From assembly GCA_947625055.1 (NCBI GenBank), contig CANQMT010000013.1, positions 1 to 64,000 of the forward strand: a DNA stretch of 64,000 bases. Reading direction: 5' to 3'. Source of the DNA: an uncultured Monoglobus sp. (GTDB lineage Bacteria; Bacillota; Clostridia; Monoglobales; Monoglobaceae). Shown piece by piece: positions 1-8,866 of this stretch. Positions within the stretch are counted from its first letter, which is position 1, and every line of letters begins with the position of its first letter. The notes beneath the pieces were generated by a model. It worked only from the letters and a program-made list of their open reading frames with translations, ran no database searches and was not told where the DNA came from. The position numbers and the translations under genes were made by a program.

Positions 1-94
1 AACCTCACTGAATTTCTGCACTTTTTCCTTGCTTTGATCAATGTTACAACTTTGTTAATAAATTAGATTGACGTGAACTTTTTATATATTAGGG

Positions 95-123
95 TTGATA
101 AAAGTCCTCTATTGGGTTATAAT
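95..123 (+). promoter_or_regulatory. sigma-A promoter of the Xre regulator
   Basis: TTGATA at 95-100 and TATAAT at 118-123 are separated by 17 bases, 30 bases ahead of the regulator start. Its position directly before a Cro/CI-type gene suggests autoregulation, but I found no clear operator palindrome. Confidence 0.7.
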
Positions 124-152
124 TTATTTTTTAAAACCACGGAGGTGTTATT

Positions 153-512
153 ATGAGAGGATTAGGTGAACGTCTACGCAAATTACGTCGCAGTACAATG
201 ATGTCGCAGGATAAATTTGCTAAAGTAATTGGATCATCACAATCGGCGATAAATCGGTATGAAAATGACCAATCGGAGCCGCCATGCGATATATTTTTGA
301 AATACGCTGACTATTTCAACGTGTCAATGGATTACCTCTACGGTCGAACGGACAAGCCGGAAGGAATGTCCTATCAATTCAAACCGAAGTTTGACACGGA
401 TAACGAACAGTTCAGGCGCTTCATAGATATGTGTTTTGACCCGCAATCGCCGTTAAACGGCAAACTAAAACATACGTTATTTGATTTGCTGAAAGAGGGT
501 GAAGTCCGATAA
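153..512 (+). CDS. Xre/Cro-CI family DNA-binding regulator
   Basis: 119 residues. The N-terminal helix-turn-helix of the Xre type spans about residues 4-60, with the characteristic stretch SQDKFAKVIGSSQSAINRYE and the family ending of the domain in MDYLYGRTD. The remaining ~55 residues are charged and of unknown function. The ATG follows GGAGGTG by six bases. The frame ends exactly where a decayed serine recombinase begins (positions 509-512 overlap). That arrangement is common in integrative elements of gut Clostridia, where such a repressor controls the element. Here the neighbour is dead, so the regulator may be an orphan. It likely binds DNA as a dimer in the cytoplasm; its targets are unknown. 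Confidence 0.85.
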   Translation: MRGLGERLRKLRRSTMMSQDKFAKVIGSSQSAINRYENDQSEPPCDIFLKYADYFNVSMDYLYGRTDKPEGMSYQFKPKFDTDNEQFRRFIDMCFDPQSPLNGKLKHTLFDLLKEGEVR

Positions 513-939
513 AAGCCATAATATACACTCGTTACAGTTCGGGCAACCAGAAAGAGGAGTCAATTGAGGGTTAGCTTCGCGAGTGCAAGGAATATGCAGA
601 CTGTAATGATATAGTAATCGTAAAAAACTACATAGATCGCGCCCTGTCCGCTAAAACCGACAATTGCCTCGAATTTCAGCATATGATTAAAGACAGTCAA
701 AAAGGTTTGTTCGATATGGTGCTCGTACGGAAGCTAGACAGATTCGCTCGGAACAGATATGATTCAGCGTATTACAAATCAATTTTACGCAAAAGCGGCG
801 TTAAGGTGGTTTCAGCTAAAGAGAGTATTTCGGACGAATCGGAAGGAATTATACTCGAATCCATGCTTGAAGGCTATTCCGAATACTACTCTACGGAACT
901 GACTCAAAAGGCACAAAAGGCATGACCGATAAATACTAA
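509..939 (+). pseudogene. decayed serine recombinase (resolvase) N-terminal remnant
   Basis: Reading from 509 the conceptual product begins I-K-A-I-I-Y-T-R-Y-S-S-G, the start of a large serine recombinase, so the catalytic Ser neighbourhood (RYSS) is present. Three lesions are visible. The expected ATG start is ATA (509-511). A TAG stop stands at 572-574 where the family has Gln (GQLRECKEYA). A one-base loss near 919-923 breaks the frame in the usual RGMTDK region, after which it soon ends at 937-939. Between the lesions the domain is well preserved (VLVRKLDRFARNRYDSA). The long C-terminal recombinase and zinc-ribbon parts are missing. It is non-functional and is probably what remains of an integrated element. 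An intact-looking ATG frame covers only 683-925. Confidence 0.85.
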
Positions 940-999
940 AACGTCGTAATTAAACAACGGTTCCGGAGCCTGCTTGTCCAAATCAAACAGAACATAACA

Positions 1000-1480
1000 T
1001 CAGCATATTTTACGCTCCATAAATCCCACCGTAAACGGCATATTTTCAAATTTGCGTGTTCCAAGATGCTTAAATCCAATTTTGCAGACATCAGTTTTTA
1101 AGTATTGTGTTTTCCTCAATTATGCCGATTTTTATTTTTTTGGCATTCGTGGATTTATCGATACTGACAGCATATTTTATCATTTCCGTGCCGCAGCCTT
1201 TATGTCTGTATTCGGGCAAAATCGAAAGGTGGTCTAATTCCATTACACCATTCTCTTTTGGAACGAGCGAAAAATACCCTACGATTTTATCATTGTCAAT
1301 ATACGCGAACATCGAAAACCTTAAGCCAAATTTAAATTATAATTTATCCGCCTAAATAAAGCCCATATGCGTTGAGCAGTTTTCTTTGGTTACATTAAAC
1401 TCTTTCGCAACCGTGGCAAAACTCGTGCATATAACAGCGGCACATTTGCTTAAATGTGCGGTCTCCGATAACGGGCTTGG
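1000..1480 (-). pseudogene. decayed GNAT-family N-acetyltransferase
   Basis: On the minus strand one frame reads through recognisable GNAT sequence: an N-terminal part (KCAAVICTSFATVAKEF, then NCSTHMGFI), a TAG stop at 1352-1354, a TAA stop at 1337-1339, then the acetyl-CoA binding core (VGYFSLV, then LSILPEYRHKGCGTEMI). Motif A of the family, R/Q-x-x-G-x-G/A, appears here as RHKGCG. After EENTILKN (about 1091) the frame shifts by one base and the expected C-terminus (GFKHLGTRKFENMPFTVGF) continues in another frame to a stop at 1000-1002. With two stops and one shift it cannot make a full enzyme. The start is uncertain because no good ribosome binding site is visible. Confidence 0.8.
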
Positions 1481-1517
1481 AATAGTTCGCAAATACAAAT
1501 ACGAGCCGGTTCCGATT

Positions 1518-4310
1518 TTATTCGTTTTTGAGCACGGCGCGGACATCTGCCATAGTATTTACATAGCAGTCCGCGTCGTCGCCTTTGTATATGGCGTAAT
1601 TGGAGTATTCCGAGGCGACCGGCATATCCGGAACGCCCCAGCCCCAGCCGTCGGGCAGCGGCACATCCGCGTAGGTTTCGTAATTGCCCGTGACCTCCAT
1701 TATCCGTGGTGGTTTATTGAGCGGAGCCGGCGCCTGCTTCACGGAGTAGTCTATATCGCGGCTCCCGCTGTAATCGCCTATGCCCGTAACGGTTGCCGAA
1801 AACCGTCCTACGCGCACGGAGTCGGGGTAGTCCACGGTATAATCCTGTCCCTCGGTAAGCGGCTCGCCGTCAAAATATACGGTGAGCTCGGGATGCTGCG
1901 CCGTTTGGTTATATGTAACGGCGCGGCGGTCAAAACGAATATCCGCGTAATCAAGGGATTTACCCTTATGCTGCGAAACGGGAAGGTTTTTCGTGAGTAC
2001 CTTGATCTGCGCGACGTGCGACGCGTCCGAGCGCGTATTCGTCCAGCCCTCGCCGGAATCGGAGAAGGTCATGTCGTTGGGAAGATAAATGCCGGAGGCC
2101 TTTTCATATTCGGTCACAACGCGTATTTTTGCTCCGTCGGTCAGTTCCACAACCACGCTGAATACCTGATTTTGCTCCAGCTCCACCGGTTCCTCGAGCT
2201 TCACCGTGTACGCTCCGGGATACAACAGTAAGTCCGATTCCGCCTCCGCGGCAAGCTCGCCGGATTCGGGATCGTTTTCCGGACTGTATATGTCGGTAAA
2301 GTCAGCGGTCGAGTTCTTGTAAATTTTCACCTTGATTTTGTAATTGCCGCCTTCGCCCACAGCCACGTTGACTCCGGTAATACACTCGCGTCTGTCTGCA
2401 AACGCCGTCCTCGACTCAAACATCGCCGCGGCGCGTTCGCCCGGATCAAGCGTCCAGCTCGAGCTTCTTGTCACGGCGGAATCATAGTGGTAGTTGTTAT
2501 CATACTCATCGGGGGAACACATATCGAGCGCGTAGCACTTGGACAGCAGAACGTCATAGGATACGTAGTAGTAGCCGCTGAAGCCGCAGCCCGCGCCCCA
2601 ACTGTTTTTCAAGATCCACGCGCCGTCGCGGGAAGCGGGGCAAGGAGTCCTGTCATCGTAGTAAAATCTGTTTTTATCCACGCTGTCGTCCCAGCCGACT
2701 ATAACGCTCGCGTGTCCGAACCCGTATAAACCGGCGGACAGATTGTTGTTATAGCAGCCCTTTTGTGTCAGCGCGGAATTGCAGTACCAGGCCGCCGCCA
2801 CGCCGCCGTATTTGACGATCGCGCGTTTTAAAGCGTCTTCGTCGCCGGGAAGATTAACCGCGTTTTCAAGCAGATACGCGGGATCGTTTATCGGCTCGGT
2901 GATCGGAACGGACTGAAGAGCGGGCGCGTTCCAGCGAAGCATCGCGTAGACGCCGTCGTGCGTTTCGCCGCCGGTTGACCAGCTATCAAAGTATTCATGA
3001 TAGTCGGGCAGATTGTTGCCCAAAGGATCGAGGGCGGGATTTAAGCAGGCGCAGGCGAGATTCCGGTCGTTAAGGTCGAGCGATGCGAATGACACATTCG
3101 GATCAATTCCCTCGCGCAGAACGCTTGTTTCCGCCGCGCCCGTAACAGCGTATGCCCAGCAGATATTGCCGATCTGACTTCTGACAGGGGTCACAATACC
3201 ATAATCGCGGCCATCGAATCTCGGAAGCTTCGCAAGCTCGTCAACAGCCGCGTCATTAGCGGATCGAAGCTCATCGAGGCTTTTGGGCGCGCGTGATGTG
3301 TCGATATTCGGCGTCGGCACAGCCGTTGGCGTCGGAGTAGGTGCAGACGTGGGTGTCGATGTCGGCGCAGCCGTTGGTGCCAGAGTAGGTGCCGCCGTGG
3401 GCGTTGGCGTAGGAGTAGGCGCGGATGTTGGTGTAGGAGTAGGTGCAACCGTTGGTGCCAGAGTAGGCACAGCCGTTGGCGTTGATGTAGGCGTAACCGT
3501 TGGTGCCAGAGTAGGCACAGCCGTCGGCGTTAAAGTCGGAGTAGCCGAGGGTGTCGATGTCGGCGCAGCCGTTGGCGTTGAAGTCGGAGCAGCCGTCGGT
3601 GTTGAGGTTGGCGCAGCCGTGGGTGCCAGAGTAGGTGCAGCCGTGGGTGTCGATGTCGGCGCAGCCGTGGGCGTTGGTGTAGGAGTAGGCGCAGCCGTTG
3701 GGGTCAGAGTTGGCGCGGCCGTTGGCGTCGGTGTTGGAACAGCCATGGGCGTTGGTGTAGGTGTAATCGTTGGTGTAGGAGTAGCCGTTGCCGTCGGTGT
3801 CGATGTCGGCACAGCCGTGGGAGTCGGAGTAGGCATGGCCGTCGGTGTCGAGGTCGGCGCAGTCGTCGGGGTTGATGTCGGCACAGCCGTTGGTGTCGGT
3901 GTAGGCGCGTCCGTCGGTGTTGATGTTGGAATAGCCGTCGGCGTAGGAGTAGGCGTGTCCTCGCGCGTGAGCGTTGACAGCACATCACACGCGGGCGTAA
4001 TGGTTTCCATATCCCACAGGAACAGCTTTGCCGTGTCCGCTGCCGCTTTGATCGTCGTTTCCGCGGAGGCCGAACCGTTTTGCGCGGCGGCAATGCTTAC
4101 GCTGAGGAGCCTGTTGCCGGAATATACGGCTAAAATTAGCGATTGTCCGTCCTCCGCGCCCGATACGGATGCTGACAGCGCGCCGTCGCGAAGCTTTGTA
4201 TCGCTCCATTGAACGTCGACTGCCGCGTGCACGGCGGACATAGGACATAACAATAAAGCCGCGCTTAAAATAAGCGCCGCGAAACGCCGTAATCCGGTGC
4301 GGATATTCAC
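1518..4310 (-). CDS. secreted papain-like (C1) cysteine protease with Thr-Pro-rich linker
   Basis: 930 residues from a GTG start that follows GGGGAGG by eight bases; an upstream in-frame ATG at 4373 overlaps a likely promoter and lacks a ribosome binding site. A signal peptide (about residues 8-30, ending VHAA) is followed by a beta-rich domain. Next comes a linker of about 220 residues made of T-P/A-P repeats (about 117-337), then a peptidase C1 domain. The catalytic triad is visible as C384 ([10 protein letters not shown]), H533 ([11 protein letters not shown]) and N569 ([10 protein letters not shown]). A lectin-like beta domain commonly seen behind such proteases follows (about 610-760), then an Ig-like repeat and a short C-terminal domain. 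It is probably exported and loosely held at the cell surface. The substrate is unknown. No sortase motif or dockerin is evident. Confidence 0.88.
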   Translation of the reverse strand: MNIRTGLRRFAALILSAALLLCPMSAVHAAVDVQWSDTKLRDGALSASVSGAEDGQSLILAVYSGNRLLSVSIAAAQNGSASAETTIKAAADTAKLFLWDMETITPACDVLSTLTREDTPTPTPTAIPTSTPTDAPTPTPTAVPTSTPTTAPTSTPTAMPTPTPTAVPTSTPTATATPTPTITPTPTPMAVPTPTPTAAPTLTPTAAPTPTPTPTAAPTSTPTAAPTLAPTAAPTSTPTAAPTSTPTAAPTSTPSATPTLTPTAVPTLAPTVTPTSTPTAVPTLAPTVAPTPTPTSAPTPTPTPTAAPTLAPTAAPTSTPTSAPTPTPTAVPTPNIDTSRAPKSLDELRSANDAAVDELAKLPRFDGRDYGIVTPVRSQIGNICWAYAVTGAAETSVLREGIDPNVSFASLDLNDRNLACACLNPALDPLGNNLPDYHEYFDSWSTGGETHDGVYAMLRWNAPALQSVPITEPINDPAYLLENAVNLPGDEDALKRAIVKYGGVAAAWYCNSALTQKGCYNNNLSAGLYGFGHASVIVGWDDSVDKNRFYYDDRTPCPASRDGAWILKNSWGAGCGFSGYYYVSYDVLLSKCYALDMCSPDEYDNNYHYDSAVTRSSSWTLDPGERAAAMFESRTAFADRRECITGVNVAVGEGGNYKIKVKIYKNSTADFTDIYSPENDPESGELAAEAESDLLLYPGAYTVKLEEPVELEQNQVFSVVVELTDGAKIRVVTEYEKASGIYLPNDMTFSDSGEGWTNTRSDASHVAQIKVLTKNLPVSQHKGKSLDYADIRFDRRAVTYNQTAQHPELTVYFDGEPLTEGQDYTVDYPDSVRVGRFSATVTGIGDYSGSRDIDYSVKQAPAPLNKPPRIMEVTGNYETYADVPLPDGWGWGVPDMPVASEYSNYAIYKGDDADCYVNTMADVRAVLKNE
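3300..3960 (-). repeat. degenerate tandem repeat encoding the Thr-Pro linker
   Basis: About 660 bases of imperfect tandem units of 6-18 bases (minus strand sense ACNCCNACNGC and variants) encode [17 protein letters not shown]-like sequence inside the protease gene. The low stop-codon density also leaves the opposite strand open as a Val-Gly repeat, which I consider non-coding. Such tracts change length easily by slippage. Confidence 0.85.
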
Positions 4311-4344
4311 ATCGACCGCCTCCCCATGAAATTCTGTTAGAGAT

Positions 4345-4373
4345 ATTTTATCATGTTTCAGGCAAAAACGCAA
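4345..4373 (-). promoter_or_regulatory. probable promoter of the cysteine protease gene
   Basis: On the minus strand TTGCGT (4373-4368) and TAAAAT (4350-4345) are 17 bases apart, 35 bases before the GTG start at 4310. The -35 box is weak. Confidence 0.45.
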
Positions 4374-4482
4374 TAGCGCTGCGGCGTTTCATGTTGATAT
4401 TTTTAGGGCGCCGATCTATAATATATAACGAAAATATCAATTCGGCTCTTTATGCCGCGGACGGAATCGGAGTCTCATGCTG

Positions 4483-4511
4483 TTGACTTTTTCATATTAA
4501 TGTGATATAAT
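4483..4511 (+). promoter_or_regulatory. sigma-A promoter for the rRNA methyltransferase
   Basis: TTGACT at 4483-4488 and TATAAT at 4506-4511 with a 17-base spacer, a near-consensus promoter. It may drive the following genes through the ECF module and truA, since no other clear promoter is seen between them. Confidence 0.8.
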
Positions 4512-4599
4512 ATCCCATATTGGATTTTTGGCGAGTATTCTATGCACGAAAATCAGATTCTTTATAGTTTTTTGCTTATTATTACCCGGAGGTTTTCAT

Positions 4600-5487
4600 A
4601 TGTTTATATCCAGATCCTGGAATGATTACGAGCTTATCGACGCATCACGCGGAGAAAAGCTCGAGCGCTGGGGCGATGTTATATTAAGGCGCCCCGACCC
4701 CCAGATCGTATGGTCGGTTTCCGCGCCCGAAAAATCCGTTCTTTGGGATAAAGCTGACGCGAGATATATACGCAGCGGCAAGGGCGGCGGGAGCTGGCAC
4801 ACCTTCAAAAAAATCCCAGAAAGCTGGACGATCGGCTATGAAAATCTGAAATTCAGGATCACGCCAATGGGATTTAAGCACACCGGGCTGTTTCCCGAGC
4901 AGGCGGCGAACTGGGATTGGTTCTCGGACATCATCAGAAGCAGCGGCAGGGCCCGCCCGGATGTCAGGGTGCTTAACCTTTTCGCGTATACCGGCGGTGC
5001 GTCGCTGGCGGCGCTTGAGGCGGGAGCCTCTGTCTGCCATGTGGACGCGGCCAAAGGAATGGTGACGCGCGCCAAGGAGAACGCGGCGCTGTCAGGATTG
5101 GCGGAACTTCCGATACGTTATATTGTGGACGACGTTAAAAAGTTTGTGGAGCGCGAGATAAGGCGCGGACGCAAATATGAGGGTATCATAATGGATCCGC
5201 CGTCGTACGGCAGAGGCCCGGGCGGCGAGGTATGGAAAATCGAGGACGAGCTGTTTGAGCTGATCGAGCTTTGCGTTAAGCTGCTCGATGATGACCCTTT
5301 ATTCTTTTTGGTCAACACATATACCACAGGCTTGTCGGGCAGCGTGATGAAAAATATATATGATCTGACGCTTATTAAAAAATTCGGCGGCGATGTTGAC
5401 GTTGACGAGATCGGTCTGCCGATAACGAACGGAGGCTTGCTGCTGCCCTGCGGTTACTCTGCGAGATGGCAGCGCAGGGACCGGTGA
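4600..5487 (+). CDS. class I SAM-dependent RNA methyltransferase (RlmI/RlmK-like)
   Basis: 295 residues from ATG 4600, chosen because CCGGAGG lies seven bases upstream; an earlier in-frame start at 4528 has no such site. The Rossmann fold begins near residue 122 with the SAM-binding stretch VLNLFAYTGGASLAALEAG, and the acidic residue after strand 2 lies in HVDAAKG. Near residue 197 comes DPPSYGRGP, a DPP[SA] motif typical of the COG1092 family of 23S rRNA cytosine/guanine methyltransferases. The N-terminal PUA domain of RlmI is absent and the ~120-residue N-terminal part is instead a beta-rich extension. The rRNA target cannot be told from sequence. Confidence 0.85.
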   Translation: MFISRSWNDYELIDASRGEKLERWGDVILRRPDPQIVWSVSAPEKSVLWDKADARYIRSGKGGGSWHTFKKIPESWTIGYENLKFRITPMGFKHTGLFPEQAANWDWFSDIIRSSGRARPDVRVLNLFAYTGGASLAALEAGASVCHVDAAKGMVTRAKENAALSGLAELPIRYIVDDVKKFVEREIRRGRKYEGIIMDPPSYGRGPGGEVWKIEDELFELIELCVKLLDDDPLFFLVNTYTTGLSGSVMKNIYDLTLIKKFGGDVDVDEIGLPITNGGLLLPCGYSARWQRRDR

Positions 5488-5528
5488 ACGGCAATAACAC
5501 GGAGCAAAACAGACAATAGTAATAAATT

Positions 5529-6401
5529 ATGGATAATATAGCAGAAGTTAGAAATTTGGTATTTGAATATAAGGATGAGGAGACGGGCGCGAGCGCCCGC
5601 GTGCTTGACGGCGTGAGCCTTGATGTGAGGCGCGGCGAGTTTTTGGCGGTTCTGGGCCGAAACGGTTCGGGAAAATCGACCCTCGCCAAGCACCTGAACG
5701 CGATATTGACGCCCACATCCGGCAAAGTCACGGTGGACGGCTTTGACACGTCGGATGACAGCAAGCTTTTTGACATTCGCCGCAGGGTCGGTATGGTGTT
5801 CCAAAACCCCGACAACCAGATGGTCGCCACTATCGTCGAGGAGGATGTGGCCTTCGCCCCCGAGAATCTCGGCGTTCCCAGGGAGGAGATCCGCCGAAGG
5901 GTGGACGAGGCTCTCGAGATCGTCGGCATGAGCGCATTTAAGCGTCACGCGCCCCATATGCTCAGCGGCGGCCAGAAACAGCGCGTTGCGATCGCGGGGG
6001 CGCTTGCGATGCGGCCCGAACTGCTTGTTATGGACGAGCCCACCGCGATGCTTGACCCGAGCGGCCGCGCCGAGGTCATTGAGACAGTCAAAAAACTCAA
6101 CCGTGAAAACGGTATGAGCGTCGTCCTGATCACTCATTATATGGACGAGGCAGTCCGCGCGGACAGAGTTATTGTTCTCGACCGCGGCAGGATCGCCCTT
6201 GAGGGAACGCCGAAAGAGGTGTTCCCGCAGGTCGAAAAGCTGACCGCGCTCGGGCTTGACGTGCCTCAGGCCGCGTATCTGATATATATGCTGAACAAGC
6301 ATGGTCTCGGTCTTGACGCTTCGGCGCTTAACGATGAGGAGTGCGCGGCGGAGCTGCTGCGGGCGCTTGAGAGTCGGCGAAAGGGGGCGGGAGAGCCGTG
6401 A
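5529..6401 (+). CDS. ecfA1: ECF transporter ATPase subunit A1
   Basis: 290 residues. Walker A GRNGSGKST near residue 44, Q-loop MVFQNPDNQMV, ABC signature LSGGQ near 145, Walker B LLVMDEPT near 165 and the switch His in LITHYMDEA are all intact. The Q-loop form FQNPDNQ is the typical mark of EcfA/CbiO proteins. It pairs with the next gene to form the heterodimeric motor of an energy-coupling factor vitamin/metal importer at the membrane. The stop overlaps the GTG start of ecfA2, so the two are translationally coupled. No substrate-binding S component is encoded nearby, which fits a group II module shared by S components encoded elsewhere. Confidence 0.95.
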   Translation: MDNIAEVRNLVFEYKDEETGASARVLDGVSLDVRRGEFLAVLGRNGSGKSTLAKHLNAILTPTSGKVTVDGFDTSDDSKLFDIRRRVGMVFQNPDNQMVATIVEEDVAFAPENLGVPREEIRRRVDEALEIVGMSAFKRHAPHMLSGGQKQRVAIAGALAMRPELLVMDEPTAMLDPSGRAEVIETVKKLNRENGMSVVLITHYMDEAVRADRVIVLDRGRIALEGTPKEVFPQVEKLTALGLDVPQAAYLIYMLNKHGLGLDASALNDEECAAELLRALESRRKGAGEP

Positions 6402-7240
6402 TAAAGCTTGAGAATGTGAGCTATACATATATGAGCGGCGGCCCGTTTGAGAAAAAGGCGCTTGACGGCGTGAGCCTTCACATAAACGAGGGCGAGTTCA
6501 TCGGCGTCATAGGCCACACGGGCTCCGGAAAATCCACGATGATCCAGCTTTTGAACGGGCTTTTGAAGCCCGAAAGCGGCAAGGTCATAATTGACGGACA
6601 GGATCTTTCCGAAAAGAAGGTCAATATCCGCGATATAAGATTTAAGGTCGGTCTTTGCATGCAGTACCCCGAGTATCAGTTGTTTGAGGAGACTGTGCTC
6701 AAAGATATCTGCTTCGGGCCGCTCAATATGGGCCTCTCACAGAAAGAAGCGGAGGAGAGGGCGAAATTCGCGGCCAACATGACGGGGCTCCCCGAAGAGC
6801 TGCTTGACAAATCGCCGTTTGACCTATCGGGCGGTCAGAAGCGCCGCGCCGCGATCGCCGGAATACTTGCCATGGAGCCGAAGGTGCTGATACTTGACGA
6901 GCCTACCGCGGGGCTTGACCCGGCGGGAAGGGACGAGATTTTGTTTAAGATACGCGACATGCATAAACGGATGAAGCTGACAGTCCTGCTTGTCTCGCAC
7001 AGCATGGAGGACGTCGCAAAGCTGGCTGACAGGATACTTGTTTTAAACGGCGGCAGAGTTGAAATGTTCGGCAGGCCCCGCGAGGTATTCGCGCAAAGCG
7101 CGAGGCTTCGCGAGATCGGATTGAATGTGCCGCAGATAACAATGGCGGCGGACAGACTTCGCGCCGCGGGCGTCGATATACCCGAGGGCATATACACCGT
7201 GGGTGACTGCTACAGAATACTGCTGCCGATGCTCACTTAA
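6398..7240 (+). CDS. ecfA2: ECF transporter ATPase subunit A2
   Basis: 280 residues from a GTG start overlapping the ecfA1 stop. Walker A GHTGSGKST near residue 39, Q-loop LCMQYPEYQLFEETV, signature LSGGQKRRAAIAG near 143, Walker B LILDEPTAGLD near 165 and switch His VSHSMEDV are present. The MQYPEYQLF Q-loop is characteristic of EcfA2. It acts as partner ATPase of EcfA1 and couples ATP hydrolysis to movement of EcfT. Confidence 0.95.
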   Translation: MIKLENVSYTYMSGGPFEKKALDGVSLHINEGEFIGVIGHTGSGKSTMIQLLNGLLKPESGKVIIDGQDLSEKKVNIRDIRFKVGLCMQYPEYQLFEETVLKDICFGPLNMGLSQKEAEERAKFAANMTGLPEELLDKSPFDLSGGQKRRAAIAGILAMEPKVLILDEPTAGLDPAGRDEILFKIRDMHKRMKLTVLLVSHSMEDVAKLADRILVLNGGRVEMFGRPREVFAQSARLREIGLNVPQITMAADRLRAAGVDIPEGIYTVGDCYRILLPMLT

Positions 7241-7265
7241 ATTGTGAAAACCGAAAGGCGGAATT

Positions 7266-8075
7266 ATGCTTAAAGATATAACATTGGGTCAATACTTTCC
7301 CGGGGACTCGTTTATTCATCGGCTTGACCCGCGAACCAAGATACTGATAATAATTGCGTATGTTGTCATGGTGTTCCTTATACAAAACTTCATCGGCTAC
7401 CTTGCGCTCGCGCTGTTTTTGGCGCTGTGCGTTGCTGTTTCGGGAATATCTCCGAAATATCTGATAAGAGGTCTCAAACCGATTTTGGTCTTCATTGTGT
7501 TCACCGGAATTTTCAATTTGTTCCTGACCCCGGGTGAGGAGATATGGAGATGGGGTTTTCTAAAGATCACCGTTGAGGGCGTGCGGTTTGCGGCGTTTAT
7601 GGTGCTGAGGCTCATATTCCTGATATTGGGAACATCGCTGCTTACGCTGACGACCTCGCCCATCGCCTTGACCGACGGAATGGAAAGGCTGCTGTCGCCT
7701 TTTAAGAAGGTGCATCTGCCGTCCCATGAGATAGCGATGATGATGACGATCGCGCTGAGGTTTATACCCACTCTGCTTGACGAGACCGACAAGATAATGA
7801 AGGCTCAGTCGGCCCGCGGCGCGTCGATCGACAGCGGCGGAATTTTCAGCCGCGCAAAGGCAATGGTGCCGATCCTGATACCGCTGTTTATCAGCGCGTT
7901 CCGCAGAGCGGATGAGCTTGCGACCGCCATGGAGTGCCGCTGTTACCGCGGAGGCGAGGGCAGGACCAGGCTTTACGAGCTTAAATTCGGAGCGGTCGAC
8001 GTTTTGGGATGGATATACATGGCGGTGCTGCTCGCGGCGGTTATCGCGATAAATATGATATTCGGGAAATTTTGA
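7266..8075 (+). CDS. ecfT: ECF transporter transmembrane subunit T
   Basis: 269 residues with several membrane segments (for example residues 20-65, 75-90 and a C-terminal helix at about 245-265). The two coupling-helix motifs that contact the ATPases are visible as QSARGASID and ECRCYRGGEG. The N-terminus GQYFPGDSFIHRLDPRTK is typical of the family. It lies 25 bases after ecfA2 and ends 2 bases before truA, the classic Firmicutes order ecfA1-ecfA2-ecfT-truA, although the ribosomal protein genes that usually precede it are not here. Confidence 0.95.
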   Translation: MLKDITLGQYFPGDSFIHRLDPRTKILIIIAYVVMVFLIQNFIGYLALALFLALCVAVSGISPKYLIRGLKPILVFIVFTGIFNLFLTPGEEIWRWGFLKITVEGVRFAAFMVLRLIFLILGTSLLTLTTSPIALTDGMERLLSPFKKVHLPSHEIAMMMTIALRFIPTLLDETDKIMKAQSARGASIDSGGIFSRAKAMVPILIPLFISAFRRADELATAMECRCYRGGEGRTRLYELKFGAVDVLGWIYMAVLLAAVIAINMIFGKF

Positions 8076-8077
8076 TT

Positions 8078-8812
8078 ATGAAAAATATAGCAATGCGGAT
8101 AAAATATGATGGGAGCGCCTATCACGGCTGGCAGTACCAGCTTAACGGCCTGACCGTTCAGGAGACAGTTGAAAACGCGCTTTCGGAGGCGTGCGGAGAG
8201 AGGATCCGCGTCACCGGCTGCAGCAGGACCGACGCGGGAGTTCACGCGCTTGATTATGTGCTGAACTTCAGGTCGGAAACGAAAATACCGGTTGAGAAAT
8301 TGCCATACGCCTTAAACTATCGCTTGGGCGACGATATAACCGCGACGGAAGCGTGGGAGGTCCCGGAGGATTTCAGCGCGAGATTTTCCGCAAAAGGAAA
8401 AAGGTATATTTATCTGATCCGCAACGATGTTTTCCGTGATCCGTTCATGAACCGTTACAGTTGGCACTTTCCGTACGAGCTTGATTTTGAAAGCATGAGA
8501 AGGGCGGCGGAGCATTTTGTGGGCACCCACGATTTCAAAGGCTTTATGGCGGGCGGGGGCCAGCAAAAGACCACCGTCAGAACGGTGCGGCTCTGTTCGG
8601 CGGAAAAACTGGACAGCATAATAAAAGTTACAGTCGAAGCCGATGCGTTTTTGTATAACATGGTAAGAATTATTGTCGGGACTCTCGTTTATGTGGGCTG
8701 CGGCAAGATAAAAGAGGGCGATGTGCCGGCAATAATCGAAAGCGGTGACAGAAAAATGGGCGGGATAACCGCGCCGCCCCAAGGGTTGTTTCTTGAAAAA
8801 GTACTATTATAG
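8078..8812 (+). CDS. truA: tRNA pseudouridine(38-40) synthase TruA
   Basis: 244 residues from ATG 8078. The catalytic Asp sits in SRTDAGVHA near residue 52, the universal TruA signature. The N-terminus RIKYDGSAYHGWQYQ and the C-terminal FLYNMVRIIVGTLV motif agree. The enzyme isomerises uridines 38-40 in the anticodon stem-loop of many tRNAs. It follows the ecfT stop by two bases and is presumably in the same transcript. Confidence 0.95.
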   Translation: MKNIAMRIKYDGSAYHGWQYQLNGLTVQETVENALSEACGERIRVTGCSRTDAGVHALDYVLNFRSETKIPVEKLPYALNYRLGDDITATEAWEVPEDFSARFSAKGKRYIYLIRNDVFRDPFMNRYSWHFPYELDFESMRRAAEHFVGTHDFKGFMAGGGQQKTTVRTVRLCSAEKLDSIIKVTVEADAFLYNMVRIIVGTLVYVGCGKIKEGDVPAIIESGDRKMGGITAPPQGLFLEKVLL

Positions 8813-8866
8813 GTATATAACGGACATAAAACAATAAATGCGCATATAAAATAAGGATGAGTATGT

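Noticed and set aside
572-574. TAG or TGA recoding instead of a broken recombinase
   Set aside because: Many healthy genes here end in TAG and TGA and use CAG freely, and the recombinase also has a lost start and a frameshift.
3300-3960. CRISPR-like array
   Set aside because: Units are short, contiguous and in frame with a protein; there are no unique spacers of constant length.
3283-4212. Long open frame on the plus strand made of Val-Gly repeats
   Set aside because: It is the reverse side of the Thr-Pro repeat; it has no signal, no ribosome binding site and no variety, while the minus strand has a full protease.
5529-8075. Complete dedicated vitamin importer
   Set aside because: No S component is encoded nearby, so only the shared energising module can be claimed.
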